Shown one piece after another: positions 8,475 through 16,949 of a stretch of 64,000 nt of DNA. Below the pieces are notes generated by a model that was not told where the DNA came from, ran no database searches, and saw only the letters and a list, made by a program, of their open reading frames with translations. Numbering within the stretch: position 1 is the first letter of the stretch; every line of letters starts with the position of its first letter. Position numbers and translations under genes: made by a program. This stretch comes from Hyphomonadaceae bacterium (lineage in GTDB: Bacteria; Pseudomonadota; Alphaproteobacteria; Caulobacterales; Hyphomonadaceae): NCBI GenBank assembly GCA_016714495.1, contig JADKDU010000004.1, positions 281,708 through 345,707 of the forward strand, given 5' to 3'.

Positions 8475-8918
8475 TCAACTGCCGGAGGACGTCGGATCGG
8501 CCATCGGGTCCTGCGCGTGTTTCACGGCGCCTTCGAAGATCGCGTTGGGCTCGATCGCCAGCGAGGCGTGGAAGATGTCGCCGCGAACCTTGGCGCCCGT
8601 GCAGAGCTGGACCTTGCGGCCGCGGATACGGCCCTCGACCGTGCCGCGAACGACCACCGACTCGGCGACAACTTCGCCCTTGACCGCGCCGGTCTCGCCG
8701 ACCGTCAGCGCCGAAGCGCGGACGTCGCCCTCGATCTGGCCGTTGATGTCGATCTCGCCCTGGCTGACGATCGTGCCGGTCATCTTCACATCGGCGGAGA
8801 TGATAGACGGGCCCGAGCGGGCCATCGCGGCGGGGCGCTTTGGAGCGTCGTTGAGAACTGGCTTCGGCGCCGGCGCGAGCGGCGGGGGAGCTTCAGGTGT
8901 CTTGCCCTTAGTGAACAT
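8475..8918 (-). CDS. bactofilin (polymer-forming cytoskeletal protein)
   Basis: The 147-residue protein has a proline-rich N-terminal tail and then the DUF583 beta-helix. Successive turns read TGTIVSQGEIDINGQIEGDVRA, split over residues 47-68, then GAVKGEVVAESVVVRGTVEG and GAKVRGDIFHASLAIEP. Bactofilins polymerise without nucleotide at the membrane and position cell-wall enzymes. The start overlaps the end of the M23 peptidase gene upstream by 11 bases, a pairing common in alphaproteobacteria, where bactofilin recruits a peptidoglycan hydrolase. Confidence 0.9.
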   Translation of the reverse strand: MFTKGKTPEAPPPLAPAPKPVLNDAPKRPAAMARSGPSIISADVKMTGTIVSQGEIDINGQIEGDVRASALTVGETGAVKGEVVAESVVVRGTVEGRIRGRKVQLCTGAKVRGDIFHASLAIEPNAIFEGAVKHAQDPMADPTSSGS

Positions 8919-10131
8919 GCTTGCCAGCCCTTAGGAATTTGATCGGATCGTATGACTTGCCGCGAAAATATATCTCGTAATGAAGGTGGGGTCCCGTGCT
9001 TCTTCCAGTGGATCCCATTGTCCCCAATTTCTGGCCAATCCCGATGGGCGAGCCAGCTTTCACCGTAATCGAGTTGAGGTGGCCGTAGCGGGTGCGGAAA
9101 CCGCCGCCATGGTCAACTTCGACCACCCGGCCATAACCGCCCTTGACCCCAGCGAACGTCACCGTCCCCGGCGCCGTCGCAATGATCGGCGCGCCATAAT
9201 ACGCTGCAAGATCGGCGCCCTCGTGGAATGCGGTCTTCCGGTTGAACGGGTCGGTCCGGTAGCCGAAGGCCGAGGTTTCCCGGAAGTCGACATCGACCGG
9301 CGAGCCCAAGGGCAGGGCGTGAATCGCATTCTCGTACTGCTGGGCTTCCTGCAGGCGGGCCTCGACCTCGTAGATCCGGCGCTTGAACGGGTCAGCCTCA
9401 TGGGCCGCGGCGGCGGCTGCGGAGCTGGTTAGGTTCACTTCGACCAGCGGACCGCCAACCCCTTGCTGGTCCAGCACGCGGGCGGCGGAAACACCTGTCA
9501 GGCGGATAATGCCCCGCGCGCTCTCGGAGCGGCGGACGGCCTCGTCCTCGAATGCATCGAGGAAGGTTGCCTGTTCGGTGATCAGTTCGTCGGTGCGGGC
9601 GCGAAAGCTCGAGGTATCGTTGGCGGCCGAGGCCGCTCCCTCTGGTCGGCTCTGGCGGGGGTCGCCTTCCTCGATGGTCGAGTCGATCAGCAGCGAAGCG
9701 TTCTGGCCGGAGAGGGCGATCGCCGACGCCGTATCCTGGCCTTGCAGGCTGGCAAGCAGGCGCTTGAGCGTTGCGTGACGGTCTTCGGCCTCATTGATCG
9801 ACTTGTTGAAATCGGACGTCCGGGTCTCGAGCAGGGTAAGGGCGGTCTGCTCGGCGGCCTTGGCCTGACGCAGTTCACGCTCGAGACGGGCCGTCTTGCG
9901 GTCGGACGAGCCGCCCTGGATGTCGATGCTGGGCCCGCGCAGGAGCACGGCCACGGTCGCAAACAGGCACCAGCCAACGATCAGAGTCGCGCCGCCAGCC
10001 ATCATCGCCTGACGCCACGGCGATATAGAAACGTACCGCACGGAGCCGCCGCTGCGGTGGTAAATCTGTCTTTCCGGGAATGCCTTTTCGAAGAACGCTT
10101 TCGTCTTCGATTTCAGGTGCTTGACCGCCAT
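8908..10131 (-). CDS. membrane-anchored M23-family metallopeptidase
   Basis: This 407-residue protein has a cytoplasmic basic start and one membrane segment at about residues 39-65 (MMAGGATLIVGWCLFATVAV). A long coiled coil follows (about 80-280), then a C-terminal M23 endopeptidase domain. The zinc ligands are visible in FHEGADLAA, RYGHLNSI and GPHLHYEI. It should cut peptidoglycan cross-bridges in the periplasm. The gene overlaps the downstream bactofilin gene by 11 bases, so the two are almost certainly one operon and probably act together in cell shape. Confidence 0.9.
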   Translation of the reverse strand: MAVKHLKSKTKAFFEKAFPERQIYHRSGGSVRYVSISPWRQAMMAGGATLIVGWCLFATVAVLLRGPSIDIQGGSSDRKTARLERELRQAKAAEQTALTLLETRTSDFNKSINEAEDRHATLKRLLASLQGQDTASAIALSGQNASLLIDSTIEEGDPRQSRPEGAASAANDTSSFRARTDELITEQATFLDAFEDEAVRRSESARGIIRLTGVSAARVLDQQGVGGPLVEVNLTSSAAAAAAHEADPFKRRIYEVEARLQEAQQYENAIHALPLGSPVDVDFRETSAFGYRTDPFNRKTAFHEGADLAAYYGAPIIATAPGTVTFAGVKGGYGRVVEVDHGGGFRTRYGHLNSITVKAGSPIGIGQKLGTMGSTGRSTGPHLHYEIYFRGKSYDPIKFLRAGKHVH

Positions 10132-10313
10132 TTACAGTGCCCGATCAATTTCTCTACGCGCCAAGCCCCGCGTTGCCCCGCTGGATGTTGCCCGGCGGTC
10201 ACATGGATAACTCAGAAATTCGCGCACGCGAACCCCTATGCACTGCTTTTTCGCCTACCTTTGCAGGGTGCATTTAAGCAGCCGTGAATCTACTTAAAAC
10301 GCCGATAATTGGG

Positions 10314-10787
10314 TTAACGAAGCGCTGCCAGTTCTGCCTCGACGCGCTCGACATGACCCGGCACGCGGACGTTTCGCCACACCCGCCGAATCAAGCCCTC
10401 AGGATCGATCAGGAAGGTCGACCGGACGATGCCCATGAATCGGTTTCCGTAGAGCTGCTTTTCCTGCCAGACGCCGTAGGCGTTGCAGACCGCGCCATCC
10501 TCGTCGGCCCCCAGCCGGACCTTCAGCTTGTACTTAGCGATGAACGCCTTGTGATCGGTCAGGCTGTCACGCGAAACGCCCAGTACGGCCGCTCCCTTCC
10601 GCGTGAATTTCGCCTGCTCCTCGCTGAACGCCACGGCCTCCCGTGTGCAGGTTTCCGTATCGTCCTTGGGGTAAAAGAACAGGATGAGATGCTTGCCGGC
10701 ATACTCGGACAGCTTCGCAGGCCCGCCTCTGCTGGTTGGCAGCTCAAATGCGGGCGCCCGGTCGCCGGGCTTCAGAGGCTGTGTCAC
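10314..10787 (-). CDS. bcp: peroxiredoxin, Bcp/PrxQ type
   Basis: A thiol peroxidase of 157 residues that reduces hydroperoxides in the cytoplasm. The peroxidatic cysteine lies in FFYPKDDTETCTREA, the usual place of the PxxxTxxC motif. No second Cys follows five residues later, where many Bcp proteins have one, so a resolving cysteine must come from elsewhere, possibly the Cys in GAVCNAYG. It is followed by a 180-base gap before the M23 gene on the same strand, and is divergent from the AsmA-like gene. Confidence 0.85.
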   Translation of the reverse strand: MTQPLKPGDRAPAFELPTSRGGPAKLSEYAGKHLILFFYPKDDTETCTREAVAFSEEQAKFTRKGAAVLGVSRDSLTDHKAFIAKYKLKVRLGADEDGAVCNAYGVWQEKQLYGNRFMGIVRSTFLIDPEGLIRRVWRNVRVPGHVERVEAELAALR

Positions 10788-10894
10788 AATCAGTCCGTAA
10801 TGTTGTGGTTGGTAAGAGTGTCCGAAGTGTACCGTCTTTCAGCTGACTCAGTGAAGCTGCGGTTTTCGCGAGGCTGGAAGCAGGGAGCTATGCT

Positions 10895-13800
10895 TTGAGG
10901 ATTTCCCCAAAGCTCCTTATCATCGAGATTTTCGCGTTCGTCGTTTTCGCGATTCTGGCCTCCGCCGGCTTTCTGGCGTGGCGCCTGTCGCAGGGACCGA
11001 TCGACCTCGAAATGATCCGCCCGCAGGTCGAGCGTTCGCTCAGCGATGCGCGCGGCGGCATGCCCGTTAAAATCGAGAATCTTGTCCTTGAATGGGTGCG
11101 CGACCGTGGCCGGGTCGAGGCCATCGCCAAGGGCTTCACCGCGATGGACAAGACCAATCACGTCGCCTTCCGCGCCGAGCGCGCGATGATCGCGTTCGAC
11201 GCCGGCGCCCTGGTCAGCGCGAAATTCAAGACCCGCCAGCTCCGGCTCGAGAACGGCACGGCCTCTGTCGTTCGCTCGAAGGACGGCGTCTGGACCTTGG
11301 CCGACATCGTGCTCGCACGTGAGCCTGACGCCAGTGACAAGCCGTTCGACCCCATCCGCGACCTCAACTGGACCACGCTCGCCACGCCGCTGCGCGCGCT
11401 GATCTCGGCTGGCGATTTCGAGCAGGTCGAACTCGCCAACTTCCGGCTCAACATCGACGACCAGAAGTCCGGCACGAAATGGAGCGCCAATCCCGTCGCA
11501 GGAAACTGGAGCGCGAAGAAGGATGGCGTCGCGATCAACCTGGACGCCACACTGGTCGACGCGTTGGCGGGCGAGCCCAACGCCATCAAGATCGCCATCG
11601 TTTCCGATGGAGACGTGACGCGCGCCGCCGGCAAGCTGACGTTGCAGGGCGTCGATCCGATGTCGATCGCGAAGATGTTCGGTTACACAGGCGACGGCTT
11701 CTCCTCAGGCAAGCCAGCCAGCGCGACCTTCTCGGTCGCCGCCACCGAGAAGGGCGGGCTGCAGAGCACAAAGCTGTCGCTGGCGGATGTCACAGGAAGC
11801 GGTCACTTCGCAGACCAGACCATCATGGTTCGCGATCTCGCCTTCGACGCCGCTTACGATCCAGCTACGAAGCAGATCACGCTGGAAAAGCTGAAGATTG
11901 ATTCCGATCGGCTCTCCGGGGAGTTCAGCGGATCTATGGATGCCAGCGCGATCATGCGCGGCGACACGAAAAGCCCGACGCCATTCAAGCTGGCGGGAAC
12001 AGGCTTCACGCTAGGCTTCACGCCCGTGTTCGAAGCGCCATGGCAGTTCGCGTCCGCGGAAATCGAGGCGAGCCTGGCGCCTGATGCGCGTCGCGTCACG
12101 GTCACGAGCTTGAAGGCTGTCACGGGAGGTCTCGACGCCGTTGCTTCGGGCGAAGTCTGGCTTGAAGGCGAGGGCGACGCCCAGCAGCTCGGCGTGAAAG
12201 GCACGGCCGTCGGCACGGGCAATATCACGCCGCAGCAGGTCGTCGACTTCTGGCCGGTCAATCTCGGCGCGGGCGCGCGTCTGTGGGTGCGCGACCGCAT
12301 TCCGACGGGCAAGGCCACCAAGGCTGTCCTGAACATGAATTGGCCGCCCAGTGCGAACTCCAAAGGCTTCCTGCCTGACGAAAACCTCGCACTCGAATTC
12401 ACGGTCGAGGACGCCAGCGTCATCTTCCTAGAAGACTTCCCGCCCGTAACCGGCGTTTCCGGCGTCGGTCATCTCAAGGGCAACAGCCTCACGATCGACG
12501 TATCGGGCGGCAAGCTCGACACGTGGCAGGTCGATGAAGGCCAGATCATCCTGCCTCGTTTCTCGCCCGCCGGCGCCATCATGGACGTCAAGGTTTCAGG
12601 GCGCGGCGCATTGCCGGATATGATGCGCGTACTCGACCGCACCAACCTCAAGGTGGGGTCGCGCTATGGACTGATGATCGACCAGATGACCGGCACGGGC
12701 AGCGTCGATGTGCACGTCCAGCATCCGATGCTTGACGATGTCCCGCCCGAGAAGGAGCTGTTTTCCGTCACGGGCGGCTTCGTCTCCGCGTCTGCTCCCG
12801 ATCTTGTTGGCGATTTCGGTCTTGCCAATTCCAATGTCAATTTCGAACTCGACCAGAACGGCATCACGGTCGCTGGCAGCGGCAATTTCGGCCCGGCGCC
12901 GGTCAGTTTCGAGTGGAAGGAAAGAACAGACGCCAGGTCGCATGAAACGGAATCTCAGCTCACCGCGAAGGCTCGCGCAACGCCGGACTTGCTGAACGCT
13001 TTCGGCGTGGCCGCGCGCAATATCATCCAGGGCGAAGCCGCGGTCGAACTGACCGCCTCGGGTCCCGGCGGCCGCGACTTCACAGCGATCACCGCGAGCG
13101 TCGACCTCACGCATTCGCAACTTGACCTGGCTGAGTTCGGCTGGACGAAGAAATACGACGCGCCGGCCAAGGGCACGTTCCGGTATGGCAAAGGCAATGA
13201 AGGCGCAATCCTCACCGGCGACATTCGCGCTGATGGCCTCGAACTGGTCGGCGAGGGGCGTATGGACAGCGCCGGTGTTTTCCAGACAGCCGATATCGAG
13301 CGGCTGTTTTCACGCGACCGAGTTGACTTGCACGGAATGCTGCGCCGGCGTCAGGATGGCGGTTACAAACTTGTTCTCAACGGGCCGTTCTTCGATGCGA
13401 GTCCGTGGATGGACGCGATGCTCAACATGACGGGTGACGCGGCGAAGTCTTCGAACAGCGCTGCGGACGGTCCCAGCGATCCTGGTCCTGTCTTTGATGT
13501 GCAGCTCAATGCCGATCGCCTGCGCGTGCGCGAGAGCGCCGAGATCGGCGACGCCAAGGTCGCGCTCATGCTCGACAATGACGGGCCGCGTAGCGGAACG
13601 ATCACGGGGCAGATCTCGCGCGGCAAGAAACTCAACATCGCCATCAGTACGGTCGATGGCGCGCGCAAGATATTGGCGAAGATGGACGATGCCGGGTTCG
13701 GCGCCCGCGTGCTGCTGAAGGCGGACTACCTGGTTGGCGGAAAGCTGAATTTCGACGGCACGTTCAAGGGCGCGACTGGCGAGGCGCTTGTCACAATGAG

Positions 13801-14299
13801 CGATGTTCGCCTCAAGGATGCGCCGCTGGTGGCGCAGCTCTTTTCCATCGCCTCGCTGCAGGGTCTGGCCGACGTTCTTTCAGGCGAGGGGGTCCTGTTC
13901 TCGGATGTCTATGCGCCTGTGAAGTTCGTTGGCGGTCGCATTGATCTTCCTGGCCTGCGCGCGTCTGGCTCGGCCTTGGGTATTACCGCGCGAGGCTGGA
14001 TCGCGCCGGAAGACAGCGAACTGGCGCTCGATGGCGTGCTTGCACCGTCCTTTATCGGCGTCAACTCGGTTCTTGGCGCACTGCCCGTCATCGGCGATCT
14101 GTTCGTCTCGCGTCAGGGCGAGGGCATGTTCGCGCCGACCTATTCCGTGCGGGGCACGTTCTCGCGCGCTCGCATCTCGATCAACCCGATCGCCGCGCTG
14201 ACGCCTGGCGTGCTGCGCCAGATATTCGAGAATCCGTCGGTTCCTCCCCTGGCGTCGATCCCGAGCCGGCGAAACCACAGGCCCAGAACCGCTAGCTGA
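10895..14299 (+). CDS. large AsmA-like/DUF3971 protein (YhdP-type)
   Basis: This 1134-residue protein starts at TTG 10895, eight bases after AGGGAG; an ATG at 10890 closes at once. A single N-terminal membrane helix (about residues 6-25) anchors a very long periplasmic part rich in beta strands. The C-terminal region has the AsmA-like pattern (LRASGSALGITARGWIAPEDSELALDG and GVLAPSFIGVNSVLGALPVIGD, read over residues 1020-1065). Such proteins form bridge-like grooves thought to carry phospholipid between the membranes. The strong hairpin at 14309 ends the unit. Confidence 0.8.
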   Translation: MRISPKLLIIEIFAFVVFAILASAGFLAWRLSQGPIDLEMIRPQVERSLSDARGGMPVKIENLVLEWVRDRGRVEAIAKGFTAMDKTNHVAFRAERAMIAFDAGALVSAKFKTRQLRLENGTASVVRSKDGVWTLADIVLAREPDASDKPFDPIRDLNWTTLATPLRALISAGDFEQVELANFRLNIDDQKSGTKWSANPVAGNWSAKKDGVAINLDATLVDALAGEPNAIKIAIVSDGDVTRAAGKLTLQGVDPMSIAKMFGYTGDGFSSGKPASATFSVAATEKGGLQSTKLSLADVTGSGHFADQTIMVRDLAFDAAYDPATKQITLEKLKIDSDRLSGEFSGSMDASAIMRGDTKSPTPFKLAGTGFTLGFTPVFEAPWQFASAEIEASLAPDARRVTVTSLKAVTGGLDAVASGEVWLEGEGDAQQLGVKGTAVGTGNITPQQVVDFWPVNLGAGARLWVRDRIPTGKATKAVLNMNWPPSANSKGFLPDENLALEFTVEDASVIFLEDFPPVTGVSGVGHLKGNSLTIDVSGGKLDTWQVDEGQIILPRFSPAGAIMDVKVSGRGALPDMMRVLDRTNLKVGSRYGLMIDQMTGTGSVDVHVQHPMLDDVPPEKELFSVTGGFVSASAPDLVGDFGLANSNVNFELDQNGITVAGSGNFGPAPVSFEWKERTDARSHETESQLTAKARATPDLLNAFGVAARNIIQGEAAVELTASGPGGRDFTAITASVDLTHSQLDLAEFGWTKKYDAPAKGTFRYGKGNEGAILTGDIRADGLELVGEGRMDSAGVFQTADIERLFSRDRVDLHGMLRRRQDGGYKLVLNGPFFDASPWMDAMLNMTGDAAKSSNSAADGPSDPGPVFDVQLNADRLRVRESAEIGDAKVALMLDNDGPRSGTITGQISRGKKLNIAISTVDGARKILAKMDDAGFGARVLLKADYLVGGKLNFDGTFKGATGEALVTMSDVRLKDAPLVAQLFSIASLQGLADVLSGEGVLFSDVYAPVKFVGGRIDLPGLRASGSALGITARGWIAPEDSELALDGVLAPSFIGVNSVLGALPVIGDLFVSRQGEGMFAPTYSVRGTFSRARISINPIAALTPGVLRQIFENPSVPPLASIPSRRNHRPRTAS

Positions 14300-14308
14300 A
14301 AAGCCAAT

Positions 14309-14330
14309 GGCCCGCTCGTGAAAGCGGGCC
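14309..14330 (+). terminator. hairpin terminator after the AsmA-like gene
   Basis: GGCCCGCT (14309-14316) pairs perfectly with AGCGGGCC (14323-14330) around a 6-base loop, 10 bases after the stop codon. There is no long T tract, so it may work in both directions for the convergent genes here. Confidence 0.6.
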
Positions 14331-14439
14331 GCTGCGATTGCTTCTGAAGCTTCGATCAGCCTTCAGCCATCTTCTTCATGTTGGCAAGCGCGCCTTCGAA
14401 CTGCGTCCTGAGGCGCTTCAAGTCGGCGTCGACCGCGGC

Positions 14440-14862
14440 CTAATCGGCCTTGTCCGACTGGTCCTGCACCAACGTGCAATAGATCTTGGATGTCGTCGGC
14501 GTCACTGGCCGGACTTCCATGAAGCCGTGGTAGAGATTGCGCCACTTTACTTCGACGTTGGGCTGCGTGTAGCCGTAACCGAATTCAGATTTCGCGGTCA
14601 TGACGTCGGTGACGCGTCCGGCGATCACGCGCACGGCGCCGCCTTCGCCGGAGCCCGGCTTAATTTCGCAGGGCCCTTCGCGGCCCTCAGCAATCCAGCT
14701 CTTGATGCCGCAACAATCTGCGCCGACCTTGGCCCAGACTTCAGCGGCCGGCTTGTTGACCTCGATCGACATCGGGATCGAGACATAGTTGGGGTCCTTG
14801 GCCCAGGCCACGCCGGCCATCCCGGCTGCGCCGATGGCGCATGCCGCCAGCGTTGAAATCAT
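14440..14862 (-). CDS. exported SRPBCC-family protein with premature amber stop
   Basis: The product begins MISTLAACAIGAAGMAGVAWA, a signal peptide, followed by a SRPBCC (START-like) domain with SIEVNKPAAEVWAKVGA near residues 31-47. It should bind a hydrophobic ligand in the periplasm. The frame stops at TAG 14440-14442, but the same frame continues for 28 sense codons, AAVDADLKRLRTQFEGALA onward, to a TGA at 14356. This looks like the missing C-terminal helix of the fold. The stop differs from CAG by one C-to-T change. It is therefore a recent nonsense change, a sequence error, or a readthrough site. Confidence 0.7.
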   Translation of the reverse strand: MISTLAACAIGAAGMAGVAWAKDPNYVSIPMSIEVNKPAAEVWAKVGADCCGIKSWIAEGREGPCEIKPGSGEGGAVRVIAGRVTDVMTAKSEFGYGYTQPNVEVKWRNLYHGFMEVRPVTPTTSKIYCTLVQDQSDKAD

Positions 14863-14999
14863 TCTCAGGATGTCCTCACCCTTTTTCCCGAATTCGCGGT
14901 GTTGAGAGAAATGATCTCACGGAGACGTAAAGCGTCAGCGGGTTCTTCAGCCCGCAAGGGGCGTGGAAGCGTCGAACCACCATTTGCCGGGAGGTGGAC

Positions 15000-15073
15000 T
15001 GGAGCGGGTAGAGGGAATCGAACCCTCGTATTCAGCTTGGAAGGCTGCTGCTCTACCATTGAGCTATACCCGC
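15000..15073 (-). tRNA. tRNA-Gly (anticodon TCC)
   Basis: Read on the minus strand the sequence starts GCGGGTATAGCTCAATGGTA and has an acceptor stem GCGGGTA/TACCCGC, a D arm and an anticodon loop with TCC. The T arm contains GGTTCGATTCC. The CCA end is encoded at 15002-15000. The length and all arms fit a normal tRNA-Gly. Confidence 0.95.
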
Positions 15074-15110
15074 GAGCCGGGCTGCCGTTACGCGAAAACG
15101 CGCCGGAAGT

Positions 15111-15785
15111 CTATCGGCTGTCGGCGTCCAGATCAGCCCGGACGGCGGCAAAGACGTTGTGGAACATTTCCTCGGTCAGCCGGCCAGTATTCGTGTTGTA
15201 CCGGCTGCAATGATAGCTGTCGTGCAGGGTCACGGGCCCGTTCGGTCCGGTCAGCACATAGCGGCGGGCGTGCCCAAAAACGGCAGTTGAGGGTTTGGCC
15301 CCCAGGGCGCGTACCGCGCTGTCATGGGCGATCCGGCCCAGCGCCACCATCACCTTCAGGTTGGGCATCCGGGCGATCCGGGTGATCAGGAATTGCCGGC
15401 AGGTGACGATCTCGGCGCCGGTCGGCTTGTTCTCCGGCGGCACGCAGCGGACGGCGTTGGAAATCAGCGCATCGGTCAGCTTCAGCCCGTCATCCGGCCG
15501 CGCCTTGAACCTGTCGTTCGAGAATCCGAACTTCGCCAGCGTCGAATAGAGGAGGTCGCCGGCATAGTCGCCGGTGAATGGCCGCCCGGTTCGGTTGGCA
15601 CCCTGCAGGCCGGGTGCGAGGCCCACTATCATCAGCCGCCCCGACGTGTCCCCGAACGAAGGAACTGGCGCGTTGAACCAGTCGGGATGGGTCTTGGCAT
15701 TGGCTGTACGGAAGTCGAAGAGGCGAGGGCAGAGGGGGCAATCGAGCGGCGCTTCTGGCGCTGCTGCGGGATTTCCCTTCGGCAT
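15111..15785 (-). CDS. family 5 uracil-DNA glycosylase (UDGb)
   Basis: This 224-residue enzyme removes uracil and other deaminated bases from DNA. Motif 1 is GLAPGLQGANRTGRPFTGD (about residues 55-73) and the leucine-loop region is SYHCSRYNTNTGRLT near 188-202. Cysteines in CPLCPRLF, RCVPPENKP and TCRQFL are placed to bind the 4Fe-4S cluster of families 4 and 5. The start overlaps the stop of the NYN gene by one base (TGATG), so the two are translationally coupled. A tRNA-Gly gene follows downstream. Confidence 0.85.
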   Translation of the reverse strand: MPKGNPAAAPEAPLDCPLCPRLFDFRTANAKTHPDWFNAPVPSFGDTSGRLMIVGLAPGLQGANRTGRPFTGDYAGDLLYSTLAKFGFSNDRFKARPDDGLKLTDALISNAVRCVPPENKPTGAEIVTCRQFLITRIARMPNLKVMVALGRIAHDSAVRALGAKPSTAVFGHARRYVLTGPNGPVTLHDSYHCSRYNTNTGRLTEEMFHNVFAAVRADLDADSR

Positions 15786-16384
15786 CAGTCCTCCTCGTCG
15801 TTGTCCTCGTCACTGACCCCGGCAGTCGCCGTGGCCATCTGCATCTGCGGCTGCCTTGGCGGACGTCCTACCAGCTCAGCCAGGTCCGCCAGCTCGATGA
15901 AAGTATCCGCAGCCCGCCTCAGCTCGTCCGCGATCATGGGAGGCGAAGTCTTCACCGTCGACACCACCGAAACCCTGACCCCCCTTTCCTGCACCGCCTG
16001 CACCAGCCGGGTCAAATCCCCATCGCCCGAGAACAGGACCACATGGTCGACGTGCGCCGCCAGGCCGAGCATGTCGACCGTGATCTCGACGTCCATGTCG
16101 CCCTTGACCCTCCGCCTGCCGGATGAGTCGGTGAACTCCTTGGCTGCCTTGGTGACGACCTTGAACCCGTTGTACTGCAGCCAGTCGACCAGCGGTCGGA
16201 TGGGCGAATAGTCGTCGTTTTCGATCAGGGCGGTGTAATAGTAAGCGCGGATCAGCTGGCCCCGGCGCCGGAACTCGTCCAGCAGCTTGCGGTAATCGAC
16301 CTCGACGCCAAGGGTCTTGCCCGCCGAATAGAGATTCGCCCCGTCGATGAATAGCGCCAGACGTTCGGACTTGTAGAAGGCCAT
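15785..16384 (-). CDS. NYN-domain (LabA/DUF88) protein
   Basis: The 199-residue protein opens LALFIDGANLYSAGKTLG, the acidic first strand of the PIN-like NYN nuclease fold. It continues with GDMDVEITVDML and VVLFSGDGDLTRLVQ, which supply the other conserved acidic residues. NYN proteins are predicted metal-dependent RNases. A Met/Thr/Ala and acidic C-terminal tail (DEDNDEED) follows. It lies upstream of, and overlaps, the uracil-DNA glycosylase gene, and is divergent from rpoZ with about 200 bases between. Confidence 0.85.
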   Translation of the reverse strand: MAFYKSERLALFIDGANLYSAGKTLGVEVDYRKLLDEFRRRGQLIRAYYYTALIENDDYSPIRPLVDWLQYNGFKVVTKAAKEFTDSSGRRRVKGDMDVEITVDMLGLAAHVDHVVLFSGDGDLTRLVQAVQERGVRVSVVSTVKTSPPMIADELRRAADTFIELADLAELVGRPPRQPQMQMATATAGVSDEDNDEED

Positions 16385-16589
16385 GCTTGCTCCCCTCTAT
16401 CGGCCCCCGCTGGGCCGGACGTCCCGGCCTTACAGCCCCCAAGGTCCATATTGAGCGGCGCGGTCCTGCGGCAATGGCGGCCCGGACGAGCATTTTGCAG
16501 CCAAAACGCTGGTAAAAGCAGCCTGCAAGGTCCATGTTGCATCCGCGAACCCCTTCCTGTAGGGAGGGCGGTTCCCACAGGAGACTCGT

Positions 16590-16940
16590 ATGGCCCGCGT
16601 GACGGTTGAAGACTGCGTGGAAAAGGTCCCGAACCGCTTCCAGCTGGTGCTCCTTGCGGCGCATCGCGCCCGCGTGATCCGTCAGGGCGCCCCTATCACG
16701 ATCGACCGCGACAACGACAAGGACCCGGTTGTGGCGCTTCGCGAGATCGCGGACGAGACGATCGATCTCGAAACCATCCGCGACAGTCTCGTCGCCGAGC
16801 TGCAGCAAGTCCGTCCCGGCGAGGAAGCCGAGAAGGAAGCCGACAAGAAGGCGCTCGCTGCCGCCCCCGCTTCTTCGGAAGAAGAAGTCCTCAAGGCTTA
16901 CCAGGTGGAGCTGGAGTCGGCGCGCGAAGAGCGCTTCTAA
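16590..16940 (+). CDS. rpoZ: RNA polymerase omega subunit
   Basis: The omega subunit helps assemble RNA polymerase and, in proteobacteria, forms part of a ppGpp binding site. The N-terminus MARVTVEDCVEKVPNRFQLV and RARVIRQGAP are diagnostic. The KNPVVALREI motif is present as KDPVVALREIADETID. The protein is 116 residues, with an acidic C-terminal extension. AGGAG lies 8 bases before the ATG. It is followed nine bases later by rsh, the usual order, which links the ppGpp target to its synthetase. Confidence 0.95.
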   Translation: MARVTVEDCVEKVPNRFQLVLLAAHRARVIRQGAPITIDRDNDKDPVVALREIADETIDLETIRDSLVAELQQVRPGEEAEKEADKKALAAAPASSEEEVLKAYQVELESAREERF

Positions 16941-16949
16941 GGGGCATGC

